Shown here one piece after another: positions 28,930 through 37,171 of a stretch of DNA of 64,000 nucleotides. Origin of the DNA: Blastococcus xanthinilyticus (GTDB lineage Bacteria; Actinomycetota; Actinomycetes; Mycobacteriales; Geodermatophilaceae); NCBI RefSeq assembly GCF_008124835.1, contig NZ_VNHW01000009.1:62001-126000 (forward strand). The letters are read 5' to 3'. The stretch's first letter is position 1; each line of letters begins with the position of its first letter. The notes below the pieces were generated by a model. That model was not told the origin of the DNA. It ran no database searches and saw only the letters and a program-made list of their open reading frames with translations. A program made the position numbers and the translations under genes.

Positions 28930-29748
28930 TCACGCCCCGTCCTGCCGGTAGACCAGGACCGAGTGGCCGATGCGGATCACGTCGCCGTCGCTGAGCGGCT
29001 GACGGGTGACGCGGCGACCGTTCACCAGCGTGCCGTTGGTGGACCCGAGGTCCTCCACGGTGGCGACGTCACCGTCGAGGACGACGTCGACGTGCTTGCG
29101 GCTGACGCCGGTGTCCGGCAGCCGGATGTCGGCCTCGGTGCCCCGGCCGATCACGTTGCGCCCGGTGGACAGCTCGTGCCGCGTGCCCGGGCCGTCGACC
29201 ACCAGCACGTGGGTGTGCGCGGCGCGGGAGCCGGCGCGGCCGACGACCGAGGGGTTCTGCTTCCCGGTGTCGGTGGCCATGCGGCCGCGCAACGGCGGCA
29301 GCGGGGGCAGCGGCGGGTGGCCGCCGACCGGCGCCGAGGCCAGCGGGGGGACCTCGGCGCGCAGCCCGGGACGGGCCGGGTCGGCGACCTCGGAGCTCAC
29401 CTCGAAGACGCCGGTGGTCAGCTCGTCGTCGAGCTCGAGCGTGACGGTGACCTTGTCGAAGACCTGGTAGCCCTCGTCCTCGATGTGCTCGGTGACCATG
29501 TCGGCCAGCTCGCCGGCGAGCTGGTCGGACCACTGGCCGAGGTGCTCGTAGTCGGTCTCGCCGAGGCGGACGACGTAGACGTTGGGTGCGAGGACCCGGC
29601 CCTCACCGAGGACGGCGCGCTGCTCGTCGGCCTCGCGTTGGAGGGCCGTGGCGATCTCGGCCGGGTGCACCTTGCCCTTGAAGAGCCGGGCGAAGGCCAG
29701 GCCGACCATGCCCTCGAGCCGGCGCTCGAAGCGCTGCAGAACACCCAC
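28930..29748 (-). CDS. fhaA: FHA-domain protein FhaA (DUF3662 plus FHA)
   Basis: 272 aa. The N-terminal DUF3662 domain (about 1-115: MGVLQRFERRLEGMVGLAFA, then VHPAEIATALQREAD) is followed by a Pro-rich linker and a C-terminal FHA domain with GRGTEADIRLPD, SRKHV and GSTNGTLVNG. The linker is shorter than in M. tuberculosis FhaA (527 aa). FhaA binds phosphorylated MviN/MurJ and regulates peptidoglycan precursor flipping. The GTG start has GAGGAG 6 nt upstream. First gene of the reverse-strand kinase/wall operon. Confidence 0.94.
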   Translation of the reverse strand: MGVLQRFERRLEGMVGLAFARLFKGKVHPAEIATALQREADEQRAVLGEGRVLAPNVYVVRLGETDYEHLGQWSDQLAGELADMVTEHIEDEGYQVFDKVTVTLELDDELTTGVFEVSSEVADPARPGLRAEVPPLASAPVGGHPPLPPLPPLRGRMATDTGKQNPSVVGRAGSRAAHTHVLVVDGPGTRHELSTGRNVIGRGTEADIRLPDTGVSRKHVDVVLDGDVATVEDLGSTNGTLVNGRRVTRQPLSDGDVIRIGHSVLVYRQDGA

Positions 29749-29904
29749 AGTCGCTCCTCTGCGCTCGCCGGACGTGTCTCTCTGCCACCCGTGATCGTAG
29801 CCGGGCCGGGCGGGCCTGACCGCCCAGGAAGCCGCGACGCCCCGACACGGCTTCCCGCGACGCCCGGCGGGCGACCCCCGCTCCGGGGTGCGGCACGTGG
29901 CTGC

Positions 29905-29910
29905 TACTGT
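29905..29910 (+). promoter_or_regulatory. -10 box for tRNA-Leu
   Basis: TACTGT, a TAnnnT -10 hexamer ending 12 nt before the mature 5' end of the tRNA. Confidence 0.55.
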
Positions 29911-29922
29911 CTTCCCTCGCCA

Positions 29923-30008
29923 GGGCAAGTGGCGGAATGGCAGACGCGCACGGTTCAGGTCCGTGTGTCCGAAAGGACGTGGGGGTTCAACTCCCCCCTT
30001 GCCCACCA
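29923..30008 (+). tRNA. leuT: tRNA-Leu(CAG), CCA encoded
   Basis: A class II tRNA. Acceptor GGGCAAG pairs with CTTGCCC, discriminator A and encoded CCA. The anticodon stem-loop CACGG-TTCAGGT-CCGTG gives CAG; a long variable arm and T-arm GGTTCAACTCC are present. The same tRNA follows fhaA in M. tuberculosis (leuT). Confidence 0.97.
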
Positions 30009-30014
30009 GGCAGA

Positions 30015-30053
30015 CGACGAGCGCCGGTTCCCCTCGGGGGCCGGCGCTCGTCG
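30015..30053 (+). terminator. Terminator of tRNA-Leu
   Basis: A perfect 13-bp inverted repeat (CGACGAGCGCCGG and complement) with a 13-nt loop, directly after the CCA end. Confidence 0.8.
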
Positions 30054-30103
30054 CATCTGGGGCGTCGCCGGCCCCCGGGGCCGGCGCCCGTCGCACCAGG
30101 TGG

Positions 30104-30490
30104 TCAGGCCGACCCGCTCGTCCCCTGCACGAAGGCGGCGGAGTCGTAGTAGGTGCGGACGGCGCTCAGCCGGTCTTCGTCGCCCTCGATGACGGTCACG
30201 CCCCGGTAGGTGAAGGGCTTCCCGCTGCGCAGCGTGCCGGTCGACGTCCACTCCAGCGCCGCGCTGCTCTCCCCGATGATGGAGTGGGTGAACGACGTCT
30301 CCAAGTCGCCGAAGACGTTGCGGTAGTCCTCCCAGAAGACCTTCGCGCCGTCCTTGCCCGACGTCTCGTGGTGCTCGTCGAGCTTGACCAGCTGGGCGTC
30401 CTCGCCGGTGATCTCGAGCATCGGCCCGACGTCGCGGTCGCTGTCGAGCGTGTGCAGTGCCGCGGTGAAGCGCTCGGTCATCGACTGCAC
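30104..30490 (-). CDS. SnoaL/NTF2-like protein
   Basis: 128 aa, the size and pattern of the NTF2/SnoaL-like cone fold: an N-terminal helix (MTERFTAALHTLD) followed by four strands, ending RTYYDSAAF. Family members are small-molecule isomerases, hydrolases or scaffolds; no catalytic role can be assigned. GTG 30490 has GGAGG 4 nt upstream; ATG 30481 (MTERF) is the alternative, with spacing of about 13. Convergent with tRNA-Leu. Confidence 0.75.
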   Translation of the reverse strand: MQSMTERFTAALHTLDSDRDVGPMLEITGEDAQLVKLDEHHETSGKDGAKVFWEDYRNVFGDLETSFTHSIIGESSAALEWTSTGTLRSGKPFTYRGVTVIEGDEDRLSAVRTYYDSAAFVQGTSGSA

Positions 30491-30634
30491 GATTCCTCCA
30501 GGGGGCGGTCGGTGCGGCGGCGCGCGCCGCGGGGCGGACCTCGTCGCACCCCGTCGCGCCCTACCCCATCGCGCACCGCCCACCAGTCGGCCGCCGCGCG
30601 CCGCGCTCAGCCGGGGATGCGCCGACGCGCGCGA

Positions 30635-31087
30635 TCAGGTGGGGACGTCGGCGCCGGTCTCGGCGACGAGGTGGGTGACGGGGACGTCGCAGCCCTTGCG
30701 CAGCCGCGACGGCAGGTCGCGCCGGAGCCACTGGGATCGCCCTCGGGGCAGGGTGGAGACCACGATCTCGTCGGCGCGGAAGTGGCCGAGGGCGTCACGG
30801 ACCGCCTGCAGCGGATCGGCGTCGCCCACCTCGCCGTCGACGCCGGCCCCGAGGGTGCGCAGGTGCTCCAGCGCCCGGTCGAGGCGTTGCCGGGCCAGCG
30901 CGTAGGCGCGGTCGGTCGCCGAGGGCGCGGCCGCATGGGCTCCCGCCCCCTCGACGTCGTCGTGCACCGGGGTGGCGGGTGCGACGAGGAGGAACTCGTG
31001 CGGTCCGGCGGCCAGCCGCTCCTGGACGGCCCGGTCGAGCGTGTCGGTGCGGAGGGTCTGGTTGGCGACGATCAGGCAACGGCGCAT
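30635..31087 (-). CDS. UspA-like nucleotide-binding stress protein
   Basis: 150 aa. It begins MRRCLIVANQTL and alternates hydrophobic strands with helices as in the universal stress protein fold (LLVAPATPV, GEVGDADPLQAVRDALG, ADEIVVSTLP). The region GRSQWLRRDLPSRLRK occupies the place of the usual G-x9-G-S/T nucleotide loop but is poorly conserved, so ATP binding is uncertain. Stands alone; no regulatory link is visible. Confidence 0.6.
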   Translation of the reverse strand: MRRCLIVANQTLRTDTLDRAVQERLAAGPHEFLLVAPATPVHDDVEGAGAHAAAPSATDRAYALARQRLDRALEHLRTLGAGVDGEVGDADPLQAVRDALGHFRADEIVVSTLPRGRSQWLRRDLPSRLRKGCDVPVTHLVAETGADVPT

Positions 31088-31286
31088 GGCCTGTGCTCCC
31101 GGTCGGTGGGGCCCTGCGGACGGCCACAGTGTGGGGTGCGTCGTCGCGCGCGGCCACCCCGACCGCCGGCCGGCATCGGTGTCCCCCGTCGCTGCGCCCG
31201 GTGGTCGCCATCCGGCTCGTGACGACCACCGACGGTGAGCAGCTCAGGGAGTCCCGGACCCGCTGCGGCCGTGGTCGTCCGGGCGG

Positions 31287-31730
31287 TCACCTGCCCGGCC
31301 GCTGGCCCGCCCGAGCCCCGAGCCGGCCCATCAGCAGCATCCCGCCCCAGGGGACGATCACCCAGAACGGCCAGAAGTAGAGCAGCTCCTGGGCGGCCAG
31401 CGAGGTCGCCGCCCAGATGAACAGGACGATCAGCGCGGTGCTGGACCACGATCCCCAGGCCGGCCAGCCGTGCCGGCCGTGCAGGCCGTGTGCCGCCCAC
31501 GCGGGCACCGGCGCGGCGGTGGCCGCCGGCGGGGGCGCCGGCGCGCTGATCGTGCGCGGCAGGTCGGCGGTCAGCTCGGTCAGCTCGCCGAAGGTGCGGG
31601 CGGCGTAGGCCCGGGCCAGCCGTTCGTCGTACTCGGCGACGGTCAGCCGGCCCTCGGACATGGCCTCCCCCAGCGTGGCGGCGACGGCGGCGCGGTCCTG
31701 GTCGGCTGCGCGGAGGTGGGACTCGGGCAT
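31287..31730 (-). CDS. DUF1707 plus 2TM membrane protein
   Basis: 147 aa. The N-terminal DUF1707 domain (about 1-55: LRAADQDRAAVAATLGEAMS, EGRLTVAEYDERLARAYAA, TFGELTELTADLP) is followed by a Pro/Ala linker and two transmembrane helices with a short polar turn. Proteins of this plan are common in Actinobacteria and have no defined function. ATG 31730 has GAGGAG 7 nt upstream; an upstream in-frame start would lack a ribosome site. Confidence 0.82.
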   Translation of the reverse strand: MPESHLRAADQDRAAVAATLGEAMSEGRLTVAEYDERLARAYAARTFGELTELTADLPRTISAPAPPPAATAAPVPAWAAHGLHGRHGWPAWGSWSSTALIVLFIWAATSLAAQELLYFWPFWVIVPWGGMLLMGRLGARAGQRPGR

Positions 31731-31797
31731 GGCGTGCTCCTCGCTCGGGGGCCCAAGTCTGTTCCGGCGGTATGCCCGAGGGCTACTGACAGCTGTC

Positions 31798-31819
31798 ACG
31801 GGTTCCACGTGGAACCCGT
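31798..31819. other. parS-like palindrome (copy 2, extended)
   Basis: The 14-mer GTTCCACGTGGAAC (31802-31815) sits in a perfect 22-bp palindrome whose last base touches the stop codon of the acyl-CoA dehydrogenase. It lies in an 88-bp gap between two reverse-strand genes. Proposed ParB binding site by likeness to parS. Confidence 0.7.
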
Positions 31820-32982
31820 CAGCCGGCGGGCGGCACGACCTCCGAGGTGAGGTGCCGGCCGATGACCATCCGCTGGATCTGGTTGGTGCCCTCGAAGATC
31901 TGCATGACCTTGGCCTCCCGCATGTAGCGCTCGGCCGGGTGGTCGCGGGTGTAGCCCGCCCCGCCGAGCACCTGGACGGCGTCGGTGGTGACCTTCATGG
32001 CGGCGTCGGTGGCCACCAGCTTGGCGATGCTCGCCTGTCGGGAGAACGGTTTGCCGGCGTCCTTGCGACGGGCGGCCACCAGGTAGGTGGCGCGGGCGGA
32101 CTCGACGGCCGCGGCCATGTCGGCCAGCAGGAACGCCACGCCCTGGTGCTCGGCGATCGGGCGGCCGAACGCCGACCGCTCCACCGCGTAGGCGACGGCG
32201 ACGTCGAGGGCCGACTGCGCCAGCCCGACCGCGACGGCGCTGACGCCCAGCCGCCCGGAGTCCAGCGCCCCGAGCGCGATCGCCATGCCGCGGCCGGGCT
32301 CCCCGACCAGCCGGTCGGCGGGGACCGGCACGTCGTCCAGCCGGATCGCCGCCGTCGTGGAGCCGGTCAGCCCCATCTTCTCCTCGGGCTTCGCGGCGCT
32401 GAAGCCGGGCAGGTCGGGGGTGAGGTGGAAGCAGGAGATCGCGCGGTCGCCGTCGACCGGGGTGCGCAGGAACGTCGAGTAGAAGTCGGCGTGCCCGCCG
32501 TGGGTGACCCACGCCTTCTCCCCGCGGGCCAGCCAGCCGTCGTCGGACGGGGTGGCGCTCGCCCGCATCGCGGCGACGTCGGAGCCGGCGTGCGCCTCGG
32601 ACAGGGAGTAGGCGCCGAGCAGCGTGCCGCCGACCATCTCGGGCAGCAGGTCGCGGCGCTGGGCCTCGGTGCCGAAGTTCGCGACGGGGGAGCAGGCCAG
32701 GGTGTGCACGCTGATGCCGAGCGCCACGGTGGCCCACCGGGCGGCGAGCTCCTCGAGCACCTGCAGGTAGACGGCGTAGGGCTGACCGCCGCCGCCGATC
32801 TCCTCGGGGAAGGGCAGCCCCATCAGCCCGGCGTCGCCCAGGAGGCGGAAGACCTCCCGCGGGAACCGTTCGGCGCGCTCGTGCTCCGCGGCCTTCGGCG
32901 CCAGCTCGGCGTCGGCGATCTCGCGGGTGAGGGCCAGCAGGTCCTCGGCCTCGCGGCTGGGCAGTTCACGGTCGACCGGCAC
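31819..32982 (-). CDS. Acyl-CoA dehydrogenase
   Basis: 387 aa, standard family length. FAD-dependent alpha,beta-dehydrogenation of an acyl-CoA, with electrons passed to ETF. Characteristic stretches are YSLSEAHAGSD (flavin contact), WVTHGGHADFYSTF, FGRPIAEHQGVAFLLADMA and QVLGGAGYTRDHPAERYMRE, with GTNQIQRMVIGRHL at the C-terminus. Chain-length preference cannot be read. The GTG start has AAGGAG 6 nt upstream. No other beta-oxidation gene is adjacent. Confidence 0.93.
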   Translation of the reverse strand: MPVDRELPSREAEDLLALTREIADAELAPKAAEHERAERFPREVFRLLGDAGLMGLPFPEEIGGGGQPYAVYLQVLEELAARWATVALGISVHTLACSPVANFGTEAQRRDLLPEMVGGTLLGAYSLSEAHAGSDVAAMRASATPSDDGWLARGEKAWVTHGGHADFYSTFLRTPVDGDRAISCFHLTPDLPGFSAAKPEEKMGLTGSTTAAIRLDDVPVPADRLVGEPGRGMAIALGALDSGRLGVSAVAVGLAQSALDVAVAYAVERSAFGRPIAEHQGVAFLLADMAAAVESARATYLVAARRKDAGKPFSRQASIAKLVATDAAMKVTTDAVQVLGGAGYTRDHPAERYMREAKVMQIFEGTNQIQRMVIGRHLTSEVVPPAG

Positions 32983-33044
32983 GGTGCTCCTTCGTCGGTG
33001 GGCTGCCTCCTGACGCTACCGCCGGCGGGCCGCGCCCTCCTGCC

Positions 33045-33521
33045 ATGATCGCGCCCGTGATCATCGAGGGGGCCGGCTGGGACGATCCGGACGTCCGGCG
33101 GCTCACGGCCGACCAGCAGACCGAGATCCGCGCCCGCTACGGCGGCAAGGAGGAGCCGGGCCGGCCGCCGACGGCCGCCGACGTGAGCGTGGTCCTCGTG
33201 GCCCGCGGCGATGACGGGGCCGCGGTGGGCTGCGGTGCCCTCCGCGAGCTGGGCGACGGCGCCGCCGAGGTCAAGCGCATGTACGTGGTGCCGGCGGCGC
33301 GGGGGCGCGGGGTGTCGAAGGCGGTGCTCGCCGGTCTCGAGACCGCCGCCCGCGACCGGGGCTGGACGACGCTGCGGCTGGAGACGGGCCCCCTCCAGCC
33401 CGAGGCGGCCGGGCTGTACGCCGGCGCGGGCTACCGCGAGATCGGCCCGTTCGGGGCCTACCTCGACGACCCCGACGCGACCGGCTCGCTGTTCTTCGAG
33501 AAGGCGGTCGGCGCCGGCTGA
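33045..33521 (+). CDS. GNAT-family N-acetyltransferase
   Basis: 158 aa. The GNAT core is present: VKRMYVVPAARGRGVSKAVL carries the acetyl-CoA-binding R-x-x-G-x-G/A loop, followed by LRLETGPLQPEAAGLYAGAG. The acceptor is unknown. ATG 33045 is used; GTG 33057 is an alternative and neither has a clear ribosome site. Divergent from the acyl-CoA dehydrogenase, 62 bp apart. Confidence 0.88.
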   Translation: MIAPVIIEGAGWDDPDVRRLTADQQTEIRARYGGKEEPGRPPTAADVSVVLVARGDDGAAVGCGALRELGDGAAEVKRMYVVPAARGRGVSKAVLAGLETAARDRGWTTLRLETGPLQPEAAGLYAGAGYREIGPFGAYLDDPDATGSLFFEKAVGAG

Positions 33522-33634
33522 GCGGTTCGGGTCCGGCGTGGAGCCGGGTGCGGGCCCCGATGTGTGAGGGTGGGCGCGACGTCACCGCTCGCGGCCGTAC
33601 CGGTACGGATCGGCCGCACCCCGAAGGGACCCCC

Positions 33635-33982
33635 ATGCGCATCCGGAAGCTCGCCCTCGTGGCGGCCGCCGCCACCCTCCCGCTCGGCCTCACCGCGTGC
33701 GGTGGCGGCGCGAGCGTCGATGACTTCTGCGAGCAGTTCGAGTCCATCGACCAGATCGCCGAGGAGGACGCCGACCAGGCGAAGGGCGAGCTCGAGGAGC
33801 TGGCCGACGTCGTCCCCGAGGAGGCCGGGGACGACGTGCAGGAGGCCGTGGACCTGCTGGCCGAGGACTTCCCGGCGGACGGGGACATCGAGGGCGCCAT
33901 CGCGAGCGGTGACCTGACGGAGGAGTTCCTCACCGCCGCCCAGGCGGTCGAGAGCTACGGCAGCGAGAACTGCGCGGAGTGA
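33635..33982 (+). CDS. Small lipoprotein, acidic
   Basis: 115 aa. A type II signal peptide MRIRKLALVAAAATLPLGLT is followed by the lipobox LTAC, so Cys22 should be lipidated and the protein anchored outside the membrane. The mature part is strongly acidic and helical (EEDADQAKGELEELADVV), with two further Cys residues, one near the start and one at the end (ENCAE), that could form a disulfide. GAAGGGA lies 6 nt before the ATG. No family recognised. Confidence 0.75.
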   Translation: MRIRKLALVAAAATLPLGLTACGGGASVDDFCEQFESIDQIAEEDADQAKGELEELADVVPEEAGDDVQEAVDLLAEDFPADGDIEGAIASGDLTEEFLTAAQAVESYGSENCAE

Positions 33983-34075
33983 TCTCCGGCCGCGTCCCCG
34001 GCGTCCGGTGCCCGGGACGCGGCCGCTCCCGTCCGGCGGCGTGAACCCGATCCGTCGCATCGGACATGAAGGGGT

Positions 34076-34765
34076 GTGACGACTTCACCCCTCGCGGCCG
34101 GATCATCACCTGCCGTGACTCCGACGGCGCTGCACCGGTCCGCCGGTCCGCCCGCCGAACCCCCACGGCTGCGCGCCCTCCCCGACGCCCTGCCGGGCGA
34201 CGCGGAGCTGATCGCCCGGTCGCTCGACGACCCGGCGCAGTTCGCGCCGCTGTTCGACCGGCACGCGGCCACCGTGCACCGCTACCTGGGCCGCCGGGTC
34301 GGTGAGCTCGCCGACGACCTGCTCAGCGAGACCTTCCTCATCGCGTTCCGCCGGCGGGCGGCCTACCGGCCCGAGCACGTCGAGGTGCGGCCCTGGCTGC
34401 TCGGCATCGCCACCAACGTGGTGCACGGGCACGTCCGCACCGAGCAGCGCCGGTACAAGGCGCTGGCCCGGGCCGCCGCCGAGCCCGAGCGCCCCGGGGA
34501 CGACCCGGGCGAGGCCGGCGACCGGCTGGACGCGCAGGCGATGCGCGGCCCGCTCGCCGCGGCGCTCGCCGGGCTGAAGCCCCGCGACCGCGACGCCCTG
34601 CTGCTCCTGGCCTGGGGGCAGCTGGGGTACGAGGAGATCGCCGCCGTCCTCGACGTCCCCGTCGGCACGGTGCGCTCCCGGCTGCACCGGGCCCGCCGCC
34701 AGACCCGCGCCGCGCTCGGCGGCGTCTCCCCGTTCGACCCGACCTCCGAGGAGGGGGACCGATGA
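34076..34765 (+). CDS. ECF-type RNA polymerase sigma factor
   Basis: 229 aa. Sigma region 2 (about 55-120: FAPLFDRHAATVHRYLGRRV, then DDLLSETFLIAFRRR) and region 4 (about 150-210: LKPRDRDALLLLAWGQLGYE, EIAAVLDVPVGTVRSRLHRAR) are clear. It directs RNA polymerase to a regulon that cannot be named. The first ~40 residues are Pro/Ala-rich; a later GTG at 34115 would trim 13 of them. The stop overlaps the ATG of the next gene (ATGA), whose product is its probable partner or antagonist. Confidence 0.93.
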   Translation: MTTSPLAAGSSPAVTPTALHRSAGPPAEPPRLRALPDALPGDAELIARSLDDPAQFAPLFDRHAATVHRYLGRRVGELADDLLSETFLIAFRRRAAYRPEHVEVRPWLLGIATNVVHGHVRTEQRRYKALARAAAEPERPGDDPGEAGDRLDAQAMRGPLAAALAGLKPRDRDALLLLAWGQLGYEEIAAVLDVPVGTVRSRLHRARRQTRAALGGVSPFDPTSEEGDR

Positions 34766-35838
34766 ACGACCTCACGCTGCTCCGCGACGCCGGACCAGAC
34801 GCCCCGGCGCTGTCCGCCGCCACCCGCTCGGCCGCCCGCGCGGCGCTGCTGGCGGAGATCGACGGACCGGCCCCCCGGCGGCGCCGGGTCCCCGGCCGGA
34901 AGGCCACCCTCCGCATCGGGCTGGCCGCCGTCACCGCGGCAGCTGCCTGGGCCGCCGCCGTCGTCGTCACCGGAGCGGACGGGCCCGGCCCGGTGCCCAC
35001 CGGCACCGGCGGCATGACCCTGGTGGCGGTCGAGGAGATCACCTTCCCGCTCTCCCTCGACCCCGTGCCGGCCGGCATGACGCCGAGCTTCACGGGCGCC
35101 GCCGGCAGCGACGAGGCCGTCGCCGGTTACTCGTTCCCCGACGGGACCGGCTTCTCCGTCCACCTCGCCCCCGAGGAGCCGGCCTGGGCCTTCCAGCAGC
35201 ACGAGGCGGCGGACGTCACCGGGACGGGGACCACGACGGTCGCCGGCGTCGAGGCGCGCTACGTCGTCGGCTCGACCGACCGGCTGTGCACGATCGTCAA
35301 CGAGTGCTTCGAGGACCTCCCCTTCGCCCAGCTCGTCTGGGAGCGGGCGCCCGGTGAGTGGGTGTACCTGGCGGGCGAGAAGGTCCACGGTGACCTGGCC
35401 GCGCTGGTCGCGGTGGGCGAGTCGCTCGTCGACCGTCCGCAGCCGATCAACCTCCAGGTCGGTCTGGCCCCGGCCGGCTGGTCGGTCGTCGACTGGCACG
35501 AGAGCAGCGGAGCCATCGGGGTGGCCGCCGACGACGACCCGACCCAGGTCCTCGGGGTGCAGTGCATGGCGGAGGCCCGGCCCGGCTCGGGGATGGACAA
35601 CGGGTCGGCCGAGCAGCGGATCGACTCGGTCACCGCGATCGACCCACCCGTCGACACCGAGATCGACGGCGCACCCGCGAGGATCGTCCACGCCCACGAC
35701 CACATGGACGAGGCGAACCGCTTCTGGCTGGTCGCGTGGGAGCTGCCCGACGGCACCCTGTGCACCGTCCACGCGCCCCAGGGCTTCGCCCAGGACGACG
35801 TGCTCGCCATCGCGGCGGGGGTCACCTACACGCCCTGA
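34762..35838 (+). CDS. CU044_5270-like membrane protein, sigma-factor partner
   Basis: 358 aa. A cytoplasmic N-terminus (MNDLTLLRDAGPDAPALSAA) of about 50 residues precedes a single transmembrane helix (about 55-73) and a ~280-residue extracytoplasmic domain. This is the layout of the CU044_5270 family commonly found after ECF sigma genes. It has no zinc-binding HxxxCxxC anti-sigma motif, so an anti-sigma role is inferred only from the ATGA overlap and topology. Confidence 0.7.
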   Translation: MNDLTLLRDAGPDAPALSAATRSAARAALLAEIDGPAPRRRRVPGRKATLRIGLAAVTAAAAWAAAVVVTGADGPGPVPTGTGGMTLVAVEEITFPLSLDPVPAGMTPSFTGAAGSDEAVAGYSFPDGTGFSVHLAPEEPAWAFQQHEAADVTGTGTTTVAGVEARYVVGSTDRLCTIVNECFEDLPFAQLVWERAPGEWVYLAGEKVHGDLAALVAVGESLVDRPQPINLQVGLAPAGWSVVDWHESSGAIGVAADDDPTQVLGVQCMAEARPGSGMDNGSAEQRIDSVTAIDPPVDTEIDGAPARIVHAHDHMDEANRFWLVAWELPDGTLCTVHAPQGFAQDDVLAIAAGVTYTP

Positions 35839-35925
35839 CCCGGTGGGCCGCACCGGGCGCCCGATCACCGGGCCCGGGTGCGGTCCACCGCGCCGCCGGG
35901 GGACCCCCCTTCGAGGGAGATCGCG

Positions 35926-35951
35926 GCCCGCCCGGGATTGCCCGGGCGGGC
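35926..35951 (+). terminator. Terminator of sigma-factor operon
   Basis: A perfect 11-bp inverted repeat GCCCGCCCGGG/CCCGGGCGGGC with an ATTG loop, extendable by three pairs. It lies about 90 bp after the CU044_5270-like stop. Confidence 0.8.
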
Positions 35952-36015
35952 TGCGGTCATCTGCTTGGTGTCACCAACCAATCATGCGCAGTCAGGTTGC
36001 CCACCATGCAGAGGC

Positions 36016-36153
36016 AGCACGGAGGAGATCGCCGGCACGGCGACCGCCACGGCCGGCACCGCGGCCACGGTGACCGCCGACGCCAGCCGGTTGCTGCAGG
36101 AGCTCGCCGGCCAGCTGGAGGAGCAGGTCGCCCTCTTCCGCACCCGCGCCTGA
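36016..36153 (+). pseudogene. Remnant of a chemoreceptor (MCP) C-terminus
   Basis: A 45-codon in-frame piece (STEEIAGTATATAGTAATVT, ending ELAGQLEEQVALFRTRA and a stop) reads like the last segment of a methyl-accepting chemotaxis protein, downstream of its signalling hairpin. No HAMP or signalling-tip sequence precedes it; the DNA immediately upstream (to 35952) has no MCP similarity. Best explained as the 3' scar of a deleted MCP gene. The rest of the 414-bp gap holds only the terminator at 35926. Confidence 0.55.
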
Positions 36154-36252
36154 CCCGCGGGATCGGCGCACACGTCGCCATCGGACCGCGATGACCACGA
36201 GCGCGCCGGTCTCGGCAGGTGGACCGGCGCGGGCATGTGGTGAGCTGAGCGC

Positions 36253-37170
36253 ATGCCCGATCCCTGGCCGGACGCCGGCCGCACCGAGGTGGAACTGACC
36301 GCCGGCGATGCCCGGCTGGCCGTCGACCTGCGCGGCGGCACGCTGCGCCGGCTGACCGTCGGCGACCGGGAGGTGCTGGACGGGTACGCCGCCGGCACGG
36401 TCGAGCCCGGCTGGCGCGGCGCGGTCCTGGTGCCCTGGCCGAACCGGATCCGCTCCGGGCAGTGGTCGTGGCAGCGCACCGACCTGCAGCTCGACGTCCA
36501 GTCGCCGGCGGAGCCGCACGCCATCCACGGCCTCGTGGCCTGGCAGCCGTGGACCGTGCTCGCCGAAGGGGACGGATCCGTCACGGTCGGGACGACGGTC
36601 GAGCCGCACCCCGGCTACCCCTTCCGCCTCGCGGTCGCCGTCGACCACGCGCTCGACGCCGGCCGGCTCAGGAGCACGCTGCGGGTGCGGAACACCGGGG
36701 TGCAGCCGGCGCCGTTCGGTGCCGGCTTCCACCCCTACCTCTCCGTCGGCGCCACCGCCGACGGCGGCATCGGCGAGGCCGAGCTGGACCTGCCGGGCCG
36801 CACCGAGCTGGTGCTGGACGGCGGGATGCCCACCGGGGAGCGGCGGCCCTTCGACGGCGCCGTCGGCCGGATCGGCGACCGCGCGCTGGACACCCCGCTG
36901 ACCGATCTGGAGCGGGACGCCGAGGGCTGGGCACACGTGCGGCTGCGCGGCGCCAGCGGCGAACTGGTGCTCTCCGCCGACGCCGCCTGGCCCTGGCTGC
37001 AGGTCTACACCGGCGACACCCTCCCCGCCGGGCAGTGGCGGCGCAGCCTCGCCGTCGAGCCGATGACCTGCCCGCCCAACGCGCTCGCCGACGGCGTCGA
37101 CCTGCTGGTGCTCGAGCCGGGCCAGGAGTGGTCGGGCAGCTGGTCGCTGGCCTGGGACCGGGCGGCCTGA
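36253..37170 (+). CDS. Aldose 1-epimerase family protein
   Basis: 305 aa, beta-sandwich mutarotase fold. It has PWPNRIRSGQWSW, the catalytic-type His in PHAIHGLVAWQPW and the second His in GAGFHPYLSVG, plus EPMTCPPNAL near the C-terminus with the conserved Glu base. It should interconvert sugar anomers; the DNA encodes no neighbouring sugar operon, so the substrate is open. Followed after one base by the MOSC gene. Confidence 0.88.
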   Translation: MPDPWPDAGRTEVELTAGDARLAVDLRGGTLRRLTVGDREVLDGYAAGTVEPGWRGAVLVPWPNRIRSGQWSWQRTDLQLDVQSPAEPHAIHGLVAWQPWTVLAEGDGSVTVGTTVEPHPGYPFRLAVAVDHALDAGRLRSTLRVRNTGVQPAPFGAGFHPYLSVGATADGGIGEAELDLPGRTELVLDGGMPTGERRPFDGAVGRIGDRALDTPLTDLERDAEGWAHVRLRGASGELVLSADAAWPWLQVYTGDTLPAGQWRRSLAVEPMTCPPNALADGVDLLVLEPGQEWSGSWSLAWDRAA

Positions 37171-37171
37171 C

